Assembly (NCBI GenBank): GCA_021186555.1
Contig: JAJKFL010000010.1
Location: 2,695,487-2,759,486, forward strand
Reading direction: 5' to 3'
Length of the DNA stretch: 64,000 nucleotides
From: Reticulitermes speratus
Lineage: Eukaryota > Arthropoda > Insecta > Blattodea > Rhinotermitidae
Every line of letters starts with the position of its first letter. The first letter of the stretch is position 1. Shown here one piece after another: positions 31,977-43,900 of the stretch. Below the pieces are notes generated by a model, which made no database searches, was not told where the DNA came from, and saw only the letters and a program-made list of their open reading frames with translations. The translations under genes were made by a program, and so were the position numbers.

Positions 31977-34900
31977 CTGCAATGCATAAGTGCATCATGT
32001 AAAAGGTAAAGGTAAAGCTCACCCTAGAACAGGCCATGAAGGCCCAGAGGGGGAGTAAAGGTATAGCTCTACTCCTTAACCTCGGCGCTAGATGGGGGTG
32101 GGTGGTCAACGCCACGCCTCGGCCGCTTTACCCCCTGGAATGACCCGGTACCCATTGTACAGGAGGCTGGGTAGGCTCCAATGCCGGTCTGGACGGGTGC
32201 TGAAAATCTCGACCCCACCGGGATTCAATCCCCGGACCGTCCAGCTCGTAGCGTAGTCGGTATACCGACTGAGCTATCGCGGCCCACAAGTTCATCATGT
32301 ACTAATATTTAATAAGCTACAGCTACAACAAATATGTAGATTAATGCCCTTCAGCACTCACAGAGGAAGGAATGATAATATAAGACGGGGCTTTTTCATA
32401 AGTAGCAGCTATAATCACGTGACTAAAGCAGGAGGGTCAGGTTAGACTGCTGTGAATCTAAAAAGCTGTTGTCATGTCTGTAATGTGAGTCATTTTGTCG
32501 CGTGTAGTCTGTATTTGTCAGCACGGTTGGTCAGACTCGTGCTGAAGGTCTTCACTCAAAATGGCAGGGACTTCATGTAAGTAATCCAACTATAATACAT
32601 TAAGATGAAACAAGAATGAAGGACTCATATCTCCTACCTGAAGGGAAATATTTCACTAAGCCAGTTCCACGGGATATAAAAGAACAGGCTGTTAAAAAAT
32701 GCTAGCATGACGACCATTGTGAGGGGTATCCACGGCACAGCTTGGTCAGTGGCGCCTCCTGGCCTCAGCACCACGTAACTGTACACTGCGATGACAAGGC
32801 AGCAGGCTGCACTGCCGGCTAGGGCTATAAGCGACAGCTTCCTCTTACCCACCCAGTGCACGAAGACGAAGAGGCAGACTCCGCCAGCCACGCTGGACAC
32901 CCCTGACCCAACCTGTCGTACACACAAACACACAAGAATTACACTGACCTTGTGTCATCATTGCATTGTTACTTGTAGTGGCACAGTGTGTTGGACAGTT
33001 CTGTGGCATCACGTGATTAAGGGAAAAGATACAAGAGATTTGAGAGTGGGAGTGAGGTACTTTGTGCTGTGAAATTCCTACGGACATTCACATAAGAATT
33101 TAAGGTCGGTCAAAACATAAGGTTACATGGCCTATAATTCCGTAACTACAGAACCTACACAGATTGTGATAATATCAGTGGAATTCGTCACCGAGCGATT
33201 GTCATCTGTTTACAGCGCTGAAGCAAAATCTTGGCGGCCACAAATTTAAAGACCCGGTACCCATTTTACAGGAGGCTGGGTGGGCCCCAGGGCCGGTCTG
33301 GACTGGTGCTGAAAATCTCGCCCCTACCGGGATTAGATCCCCGGAACGTCCAGCCCGTAGCAAGTCGCTATACCGACTGAGCTATCCCGGCCCACTCCTT
33401 CAACTAGCAAATCAGTAAATACGCCTGTCTTTATAATTAATTACAGTGACTGATATGCCTTTCTGCCGATCCCAGTGGCCGTGCGGTCTAAGGCGTGGGT
33501 CTTCGGCCGCTCGCTTACTAGGATCGTGGGTTCGAATCCCACCGGGGGCATGGATGTTTGTGTTGTGTTTGTTGTATGGACGATAGCATGAAACGTAAAG
33601 TGACATGAAGGACGAAAGGATTTAAACAGTACAAAAAAATGGATCAAAGGGGAAAAACCCCGGACAGGCAAAAAAAAAACAAAAAATCCCGCCGGGGTCA
33701 TGGATGTTTGTCTGTTGTGAGTGTTGTGTGTTGTCAGGTAGAGGTCTCTGCGACGAGCTGGTCACTCGTCCAGAAGAGTCCTACCGAGTGTGGTGTGTCT
33801 AAAGTATGTGATCGTGAAGCCTCTAAAAATGAGGCGGCCTAGGCCCCTAAGGGGCTGTCAAGCCATTGAAAAAAGCTAACGACTGAATTGTAGTGCAGAT
33901 GACTATAATTTTGTTCTAAAGTCATTTTAATGCTGTGCACTGATGTTAAATGTCACAGAATTTTTTGTATCTTCACGGTACATTATTTTTATTTGGACTC
34001 ACGTGACGTAATTATTTTCAAAGAGTTCATTTGCGGACCTTGCAATAATGTCCACTTTCTTGTCTTACGTGGCACTGGGTCTTATCTGTTACTGAGACGG
34101 AGGGGCGAGGATATAATTTGTGATAACGGGAGGGGTTGAGAGCCGCCGGCGCCTAAAGCTGACCAATCACTTCCATCTAGTGGCTAGGTTAATAATGAGT
34201 GGAGCTATACCTCTACTCCTCCTATACGCCTTTATCGTGTGCACAGGGACAATTCTCCTTTTGTTTTAAAAGAGAGAGACAGCCTGAGAGGAAGTAACAG
34301 GATGTCATCAAGGAAGATGAAATAGGTGGGATATGCAGAACACGAGAAACTAGAAAAGGAGCACAAAATTTTTGTCAAAGACCCTAAGGAAAAAGACAAC
34401 TTGGAAGACCCAATTTAAGTTTCCGTAATATTAACCAACAAATGCACACCAATGTCATAGTAAACCTATGACTTGGTGTGCATTTGTTGGTTAATATTAC
34501 GGAAATTGAATTACTAGTATAATGCACGGAATATAAAATATAAAAAAATTAATGTAGAAAGGCATTAACATTTATCGTAGAGGTACTGTTGTCGACTCAA
34601 GAGACCAGCTTTGACCGTGATGTCGTGGGTAGTGTCTCGCTGCACCACCACTGCCAAGGTCAGTATAGTTCTTACGTCTAAAACATTATGCTGGGAAGGG
34701 AATCGGCAGCTTCAAGAAAGGGTACATTTGCGAGCTTTTGTAAAAACGGTAACGAGCTTTCTGTTGCCATTGAAGTAGTGAAAGATTGAGCTGATGAACC
34801 ATAAAGTTCTCGAGGAACATCCTGTACGACAATTGTAGGTACCGTTGTCCATGAAGAAGCCTCGCCCAGGCCGAAGTTCTGGAACACGTGTACTAGGTAG

Positions 34901-37900
34901 GGCTTGATGGAGGACAGACCGCCCCAGTGCAGAAGGAAGAAGCACAGGTTGACCATCTGCAGGGGGCGCAACGTCTGGGGTTGCAGCATCTCCTTCCATC
35001 TCTCGAGGCTACAGTGAGCGCCCTCATCTTCATCACTGAAATATGATTCATAGCTACAAAATAGGGTCATTAAACATTGACGATACAGGAGTCAAATAAG
35101 TGTTAAAGCTCAACTTTATCGAGAACTAATAGGTTTCTGGACTTTGTCCATCGTCCGGAAATCTAAAATAACTATAGACAATGTTTTTCACCAACTAAAT
35201 GCACTTGTCATAAACACTAAAATATTCTAAAAATGTTTTATAAAAAGACCCGACATGTTTCGGCTCATTAATGAGCCATCATCAGGGGTCACAACTGTCT
35301 GTTCTCAAAACACGTACATATGTTAATCCTCTGTAGAGGTGTATATACTCGTATACCTCTACAGAGGATTAACATATGTACGTGTTTTGAGAACAGACAG
35401 TTGTGACCCCCTGAGGATAGCTCATTAATGAGCCGAAACATGTCGGGTCTTTTTATAAAACATTTTTAGAATATTTTAGTGCTTATGACAAGTGCATTTA
35501 GTTGGTGAAAAACATTGTCTATACTGGAAAAATGCACGGTGAAAATAGAATAAAGTTTCTAAAATAACTAGATAAGACGACGTTTCGGAAGTTGGATCTG
35601 CTTCCGTCCTCAGGTGAAGGGACAGGGACAGGGAGACACCTACTGTGTTGGGTCCCTTAGATAGAGCTAACCTCAATCACTGGACAACTTAAACCGGTTA
35701 AACCACAGCTATATCAGTACCTGAGACCAGGATATGTCAGAGGAAGATAACAGAACAGTAAGCAATAAAAAATTGTAGTCTACAAGAACAGAATGGAACC
35801 AAGATAGAATAGGAGGTAAACATTCTGTGCATCAAACCAAGTACATGAAAATCCCCTGCAGATCCATTTTCCGAAACGTCGTGTTATCAAGTTATATAAT
35901 ATGAGACTATATTCAGTTTTGTGAATACTGCTTACTGTGCTGTTAGACTAACAGATGAGGACAGCATTACGTAGTCTCTACAGCCCGTCCAGCCTCGTAT
36001 TCAATGGTTATCGACGTCTCTGTCCCTAGCGCTAAATTCGCTTAAATGTAAAATTGTCCACCTCCATTCGTGTAGTGCCGTGGTCAAGAATCAGTGGAGC
36101 TATACCTCCTTTCCTTCATATGCCTTAATAATTTACAAAGTGATAAGTTTACTTCACTTAATACAATTCCATTCAATTCAACGTGTCTTTATTAACGTGA
36201 AGACTTAACAGCACAAGTGCCACTTACAAAGCCAGCACAAAAGCACAAATAAAATACAAAACAGTACAAATACACAAAACAAAACACTAAAGAAACAAAA
36301 CAAATATGAAGTAAAACAATATAAAAGACGTACTGGTGTAGAAATCCAATACCTGACAGAACGTAATGACTTGATTAAGAGTTTTGTTGAACCAACACAT
36401 GCACTATACTTTACTTTACTCCAATCATATCATACGCCCCTACATATGTTTCGGCCAGTCACTAGCCATCATCAGGGGATCAAAATACTTTTAACATAGA
36501 CTATACATCTGTTTTGAAGGTTGTTACATCCACTTAAGAGTAAACAAGATAAAACTATGGTTCCCAATGATTAAGATTATAAAATCATAGGGAATTTGTT
36601 ACGCAGACAGTTAAAATACATATCAGTTGTTTTATTTATTTAAAAATTAGTGGCAGTTGGTCTTGAATGCAGTGTCACAACGTTGTTGCAACTATCTGTG
36701 ATGTGTGTGACTTGTCGTGTCCTGTGTGCTTCATCGGTTGGTTGGAAACATATGTAGGGGCGTATGATATGATTGGAGTACAGTAAAGTATAATGCATGT
36801 GTTGGTTCAACAAAATTCTTAATTTGTAACAAAATGCACGGTGAATATAACGTGACAGGTAACTTGATTTAAAAATGTCGCGGTGACCGAACTACAGCGT
36901 CGAGTTCAGATTTACATTAATACAAAATAAAAAACAGAATTAATGTAATTTTTATTTTAATAATATTACGGTGAAACTGATGGCACTCTCCTCGTTAATC
37001 CAGCGTGTATTCAGAGCATTTATTGTGAACTACGTCTACTGAGAGACAGGCAGGTAATAAATGGCTGTTATAGTACTCACTCTAGATTATTCTGATTGTT
37101 CGACACCGTGTTATTTCTCTGCTGAGCGGCGCCATTGGCTGCAGCATCAGGTTCGAATCCTCTGTTCTCGAACCCTACATTTGCGTTGGTGTCTCCAGTG
37201 TCTTGGAGTTCGGACTACATTAGGTATGTCAAACGGAAAATAGAGATGTTAGCACATTTATTGAAGAGATGTTTTGTACTTCAGCAGATCGTACAACTTG
37301 ACTATTGGTGGACACACTAAATGCACTTCAGATGTAAAAGTAGAGATGCTATTGGTGAGAAGCCTTTTTGGAATTGTTTGTAGTGAAGAAGATGAAAACT
37401 TTTTAACGCTTAAAGGCCCAGTGGTTACTATATGTACCGCCAGGTTTAACATTCAACAATTCTACGTTCTGCCCACACAGTTTATTTATGTGTTTTGTGT
37501 GGATCTCAAAACAAACAGCGATTATTTCACTATACAGCATTAATTGACTGGTTTGTATAACTGAGACGGAGTGTGTTTACTGCGCGGTACGGACTGTATT
37601 TATGTGTTTTATGTGGATCTCAGAACAAACAGCGATTATTTCACTGTACAACATTAACTGACTGGTTTGTATAACTGAGACTGAGTGTGTTTACTGCGCG
37701 GTACGAGCTAGATCTTTATATATAAATCAGGTTAGTCTTTGTCTTTAAATTATGCGCTTTGGCTTTAATGAGAAATAAAAATTCCACGGTCCTTATTTCA
37801 AGCTGATACTGTCACCGTTCTAACGTCTTCTTCGTGCATTTTTGTTTAATATTACTCCTAACATAAGGACGAGCGAGAGAAGCCTGAGAACCTTCTAAAA

Positions 37901-40900
37901 AGTAGTGCTTATTCCCCCTCCCCCTTGTCTTTACAGGGTTAATCCAGTGAAAATTATTTGATGCTAAATAAAAGGACTTCCGTATAGAATACACGAAGAT
38001 TGGTACTGAAATTTGACAATTTGTTTTAAATTTTAATCAATAATGAAATTCTCATGATTCTATTTCTTCATAATATTAGTACCAAACATTACATTGCTAA
38101 ACTTTGTAACAAAATTACACCTTATCTGATTGTCCATACATTTCGATTATGAATTGCTGAATCCATTTCTTTTTGGCAGCAGCATAAGTTAGTGATTTAT
38201 GCTGTAATAAAATTAATATCTCTCAGCCGAGTCAAAAGCAAGATATCGTTCGTCAGAGTGCCCGTTCCTGCGTCTCTAGCTACCAAGATACAATTTGTAA
38301 ACTACTCAGCCCCAGTATGATACAAAAGCCAGTAATCGCCGTATGTTGTTGTTACCCTGAGTCTTTGGCGCAGTCGACAAAAGCAGAAAAGCGAGAGTTT
38401 GAATATTCAAGTGTTCTGGGATGCTATACCTCGTCGAATTGTATTTACCGACGTTTCGGAAGACCTTATTGCTTTCATTTTCAGTGTCAAGGAGACCAAA
38501 AAAGTTGGTAAAGGTTTTCCAGGTACACGCTATATGTGGTGTTTTAGATAATTAAAATTAACTGATGAACATTGCCTATATTTCGTGGTCTAGTGTATTT
38601 CTGTTTTGCAAACATTCAATTTGTTTTGCAGGAATATAATTTATAATACTTTTCCTTACGGGTTGATATTTGAAAATAAATCTTCTTTTGTATAGTTCAC
38701 AGCAATGTATAGCCTTCTAGATACAACACGGATCTTGGAAAGCTGAGGTTAGGAAAAAAGGGAAGGGAACTTCTGTAGGTCAAGCTTCATGTCTCAGCAT
38801 ATAACTCGTATATTACGTCATGTTGTTCGAAAGGACGATTATAAGCCTTTAACTGTTGACATACAGTAGAACTCATCACTGTCTCTAGCCTCAGACGATA
38901 AACAAACCCACAGCAGGGGAGACTGAGCCTTCGTACGTGATATGAATTGCTTAACGTGTGAGTTGTTAAACTAATTAAACCATTTGACATGGAAAACACA
39001 TATTAAATCTTCATTTCTAGTCGGTTAATTTACTCTTTAAAGCCCAGTGGTTACTATATGTACCACCAGGTTTAACATTCACAAATTCTACGTTCTACCC
39101 ACACAGTGTATTTATGTTTTTTGTGTGGATCTCAGAACAAACAGCGATTATTTCACTGTACAACATTAACTGACTGGTTTGTATAACTGAGACGGAGTGT
39201 GTTTACTGCGCGGTACGGACTGTATTTATGTGTTTTGTGTGGATCTCAGAACAAACAGCGATTATTTCACTGTACAACATTAACTGACTGGTTTGTATAA
39301 CTGAGACGGAGTGTGTTTACTGCGCGGTACGGACTGTATTTATGTGTTTTGTGTGGATCTCAGAACAAACAGCGATTATTTCACTGTACAGCATTAACTG
39401 ACTGGTTTGTATAACTGAGACGGAGTGTGTTTACTGCGTGGTACGGACTGTATTTATGTGTTTTGTGTGGATCTCAGAACAAACAGCGATTATTTCACTG
39501 TACAGCATTAACTGATTTGTTTGTATAACTGAGACGGAGTGTGTTTACTGCGCGGTACGGACTGTATTTATGTGTTTTGTGTGGATCTCAGAACAAACAG
39601 CGATTATTTCACTGTACAGCATTAACTGATTTGTTTGTATAACTGAGATGGAGTGTGTTTACTGCGCGGTACGGACTGTATTTATGTGTTTTGTGTGGAT
39701 CTCAGAACAAACAGCGATTATTTCACTGTACAGCATTAACTGACTGGTTTGTATAACTGAGACGGAGTGTGTTTTACTGCGCGGTACGGACTGTATTTAT
39801 GTGTTTTGTGTGGATCTCAGAAAAAACAGCGATTATTTTACTGTACAGAATTAACTGACTGGTTTGTATAACCGACAAGCTGTGGCTGAGGATTTCAGTA
39901 ATTTTGTTTTAAGGAGAACAACAGTTTATAATTAAAAGACGAGGTACGAACCCCATCCCACATCCCAAAATACCGGAATTGTTAAACAGCAAATTTATTT
40001 GCGGTTAATGTAGCATTAATTTTTCATTACAGATTCCGATGCTGATTTAAATTATACATTTACAGTTGAACACGTAATAGGTGGCTTCTTGGTACAACTT
40101 CCGGTAGATGTGGTAAGGCCTGCAGTAAGTTCCAAAATTACAATGTCTGCCACCTCAAGGCACCTAGGATTGGTGGAATTCGAAACGTACTAGCCTTTGA
40201 TATTTACAGTGAGGAGTCAAACAATTTATTGCCAAAATATTTAACAAGTTGATAGTACTCAATTATTTCCTAGTAAATTTACAAGACATAACGTGCGAGT
40301 ATTTAAATGGCGAACCCTCGTCCAAAAACCACCCTGCCCCTTCTTCATAACAACCAACAAATGCACTAAACACAATACATATATTATGTACATTAAAGAC
40401 CTCTACATATGTTTCGGCAAGTAGTTGTGATCCTCAGAGTATTCACAAAGCAATGCAAGATCAACACACAAGTTATAAGGTTAAAAGTTCGAACATTAAA
40501 AACTAAATCATACAAATTTCACAATCATAGTTTATAATAATAACGCGATGTTGAAATATTAAAAGTGGTTTGACCTTTTAACCTATAACTTTGATGTGAT
40601 GATGTATTCCTTTGTAATGAGATCCCAGAGGATGACATCTTGTTGTCGAAACATATGTAGCGGTACATATGTTATGCAGACAAATGTACACAGTGTATGT
40701 TATTTAACACAACTTTTATTAAATGTTGCCCAACATGTTTCTAGGCTATATAAGGCTCATCTTCAGGGGCTCTTTTGTTGAAATTACAACAGAGAGCCCC
40801 TGAAGATGAGCCTTATATGGGCTAGAAACATGTTGGGCAACATTTAATAAAAATTGTGTTAAATAACATAATACTGTGTACATTTGTCTGCATAACATAT

Positions 40901-43900
40901 GTATAATTTAAAATGTACGGTACAAGTAACGTAAGATGTGTAGCGGTGTTTAATATACATTATATATGCACTATGTTTATGCATTTGTTGGTTTTTATGA
41001 AGACTGTGACAAGCTGCACGATGTATATAATATAAATCCTACCCCTTTTTACAAAGTTCAGTCAGATATAAAGCGAAGTAGTTACTGGTACTGTCGACCT
41101 CGGTAGACAAGTGGTTAGCGTGCTTGCCACTGGACCCACTGGACGCGGGTTCGATCCCGAACGAGGTCGATGAATTTTTAAGGGTGATGAAAATCCGGAG
41201 CACCACTTCCTTCGGAGGGGCAGTAAAGCCGTCGGTCCCATGTCGTAGATTTACGGGCATGAATAGAAATCTTCCGTAAGCAAAATTTAACCTCAATTTC
41301 TCATCTGACGGTCACATCGATAGAACAGCAGCGCGGCCAGTTGGCCAGTCACCAACTGCCACGAATGCGCACAACCCAGTAACCTCGGAAAGAGGAGGCC
41401 CGAGCCCATATAGGGCTGTTGAGCCATGGTTATTGTTATTATTATATTATTATTATTATTAGTTACTGGTACTTTGAGAACGAAATGAAACTCATAAGAT
41501 ATATCTTATGCAGACAAATGTACACAGTTTTATGTTATTTAACACAATGTTTATTAAATGCTGCCCAACGTGTTTCTAGCCTATATAAGGCTCATCTTCA
41601 GGGGCTCATAAAGTTGCACTGTAGACGAAATTCCGAGTTATATTCAGACAGTTAAGAGAGGTGGTGCGTATAGTTACCAGCAGTTTTGGTACTCACAGTT
41701 GCGGAACCTGAAGTTTTGACCTGGAAGTTTGTCTTGTTCACTTTGTTGCTGTAAATGACGAGTTGGTTCAACTCTTCCCTGACGACGTCCGGCGTCACCC
41801 AGCCCCGCAGCCAACACAAGGCTTTCTCAGCGTCGTTGTAACGACCACGTGACAGCAGCCATATTGGTGTCTCCGGCATCTGTCAGAAATTCCCAGAAAA
41901 TCATAAAATTTATAGCCTTCGACACACCAAAATTGTATATTTTGTTTAATTCGTAGTGTCGGTCCAATCAGTTTTCTTGATTGAATTAAGTGCGCTCACA
42001 AGCAGGATTTGCATTAAGTTTAAACATGTTGAATTGAAGATAACGTAAAAGTGATAATACAGGGTGTTCCAATTAAAACTGGCACCGCTTTATTGATTTC
42101 GTCGTGCAGGCGGGCCGGTTTTAAGTGCAAAACTCTGTAGTAAAGCAACTCAGCACTAAATGATAGTACCGAACTTTAAATATGCCATCAAGTTTTTTAA
42201 AATAACACATAATATGGCTGCAATCATGTTGGCTAGAAGTAAATAAATATATATATATACTACTTACTACTATTACTACTACTACTACTACTACTACTGA
42301 TACTTTTTTCTATGGCTCGACAGCCCTATATGGGCCTGGGGCTCCTCGTTTCGTCGACGTTTCATGGTCACACATATTTTAGACACACCACAGTCGGTAG
42401 GACTCCTCTGGACGAGGGATCAGCTCGTCGCAGAGACCTCTAACTGACAACACACAACACTCACAACAGACAGACATCCATGCCCCCGGTGGGATTCGAA
42501 CCCACGATCCTAGTAAGCGAGCGGCCGAAGACCCACGCCTTAGACCGCACGGCTACTACTGAAACTACTGCTACTGCTACTAATAGTTTTTCAAGAAAGC
42601 CTGCTTCATGGAGTTAACTAGTCAATTATTTTGTTATGGATCTAGTTTCGTCCTGTGCCTTTTGCGATCCGTTCAGTAAACGCGTGTGATTCACACAGTC
42701 CTGTCGCCTTACCATCAGCACGTATAGGATGGTGAAAATTGGTAGGGCCGCGTTGATTCCCGCAGCCGTCCTCCAATCTGTGACGTTGCCCATGAGGAAA
42801 ACCACGAACACGCTGATCTGACATGTTATGCCTACAGAATATAGTCGTTAGAGCACCAAATGTATTACTATAAATGTACAGCTATAAAACGTAAGAGATC
42901 TATTTTCTTTTCCAATGGCTCGACAGCCCCATGGGGGCCTAGGCCGCCTCATTTTTCGAGGCTTCACCATCACACACTTTTTAGACACACCGCAGTCGGT
43001 AGGACTCCTCTGGACGAGGGACCAGCTCGTCGCAGAGACCTCTACCTGACAACACACAACACTCACAAGAGACAGACATTCATGCCCTGGGCGGGATTCG
43101 AACCCACAGTCCTAGTAAGCGAGCGGTCGTAGACCCACGCCTTAGACCGCGCGGCCACTGGGATCGGCACATTTCATATTTATAACAGAATATTTTATGC
43201 CTAGCAATATTACGTACTTCAACAAATTTTAAGGCTGTGAAAGGAGACACTGAATCGATCTTTTTAACTAAAACATGTACATTCCCAATTTTGCTTCAAA
43301 CTCCAGGCTATACGATATCTGTAAAAATGACAGAGAAATTAATGTTCATATAGACCCTAAATAAGAGGGATGGTCAGAAAATAAGTTGACATTATATAAA
43401 ATTTCGGATGATATGAACCTACACTGATTGTGATTATATCAGTGGAATTCGTCGCCGAGCGATTGTCATCTGTTTACAGCGCTGAAGCAAAATCTTGGCG
43501 GCCAAAAATTTAAATACGATCGCGAGGTGCAAACAGTTGTGACACGATGGCTGATAACACAGGACAGGGACTCATTCATCATTCATTCTGTAGTCTGTCT
43601 TACGACAGGTCCGTAGCCTCTTCCAAAGCGAGTTCTCCACAGGGTGCGATCTAGTGCTTCCTCTTTCAATTTACAGTATCTTTTCTTTTCCTTAAGGTCA
43701 TCCAGTAGCTGCTTACGTCTTCTCCCTCGTCGTCCCGTCATTTCTATCCTTCCTTCTAACTTTCCTTCAATCACGTGTTTCAGAAGGCAGTTTCTACGCA
43801 AGATGTGACCAATCCAGTTAGCCTTTCTTCTTTTTATTGTATGTACGATATTCCTCTCCTCCTTGACTCTGTGTAATACTTCTTCATTTCTCACACGATC

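Larger units (their letters stand above)
35175..35557 (+). mobile_element. Penelope-like snapback element, near-perfect palindrome, 13-bp target duplication
   Basis: About 345 bp of near-perfect palindrome centred at 35349 (arms start/end AGACAATGTTTTTCACCAAC and its complement), then ATGCACGGTGAAAATAGAAT (35532). TCTAAAATAACTA flanks it at 35162-35174 and 35558-35570. A sister copy is at 59978-60361. Each arm holds a hammerhead-like motif. Confidence 0.82.
35130..35680 (-). mobile_element. Hammerhead-bearing repeat (GTCCGG type), split by insertion
   Basis: TTTCTGGACTTTGTCCATCG at 35134-35153 and AAGACGACGTTTCGGAAGTT at 35574-35593 are contiguous in the relative at 16365-16440 but are separated here by a complete snapback element at 35175-35557. 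The right part has a degraded hammerhead core (CTGAGGA, GGAAG..CTTCC, GAAACGTC on the minus strand). Confidence 0.65.
40665..40938 (+). mobile_element. Penelope-like snapback element (inner, nested), 9-bp target duplication
   Basis: Near-perfect palindrome centred at about 40785 (TGTGTTAAATAACATA and AACATTTAATAAAA in the right arm, complements in the left), then ATGTACGGTACAAG (40914). TGTAGCGGT flanks it at 40656-40664 and 40939-40947, i.e. it landed inside the right-arm hammerhead of the outer element. Confidence 0.78.
40345..41025 (+). mobile_element. Penelope-like snapback element (outer), interrupted
   Basis: Left end AACCAACAAATGCACTAAAC and right end GTTTATGCATTTGTTGGTTT are complementary, with ATTATGTACATTAAAG-type arms. 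The tail is GCTGCACGATGTATATAA. Its right-arm hammerhead region (CAGAGGA, GAAACATATGTA, 40626-40660) is split from the rest of the arm by an inserted element. Confidence 0.65.
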
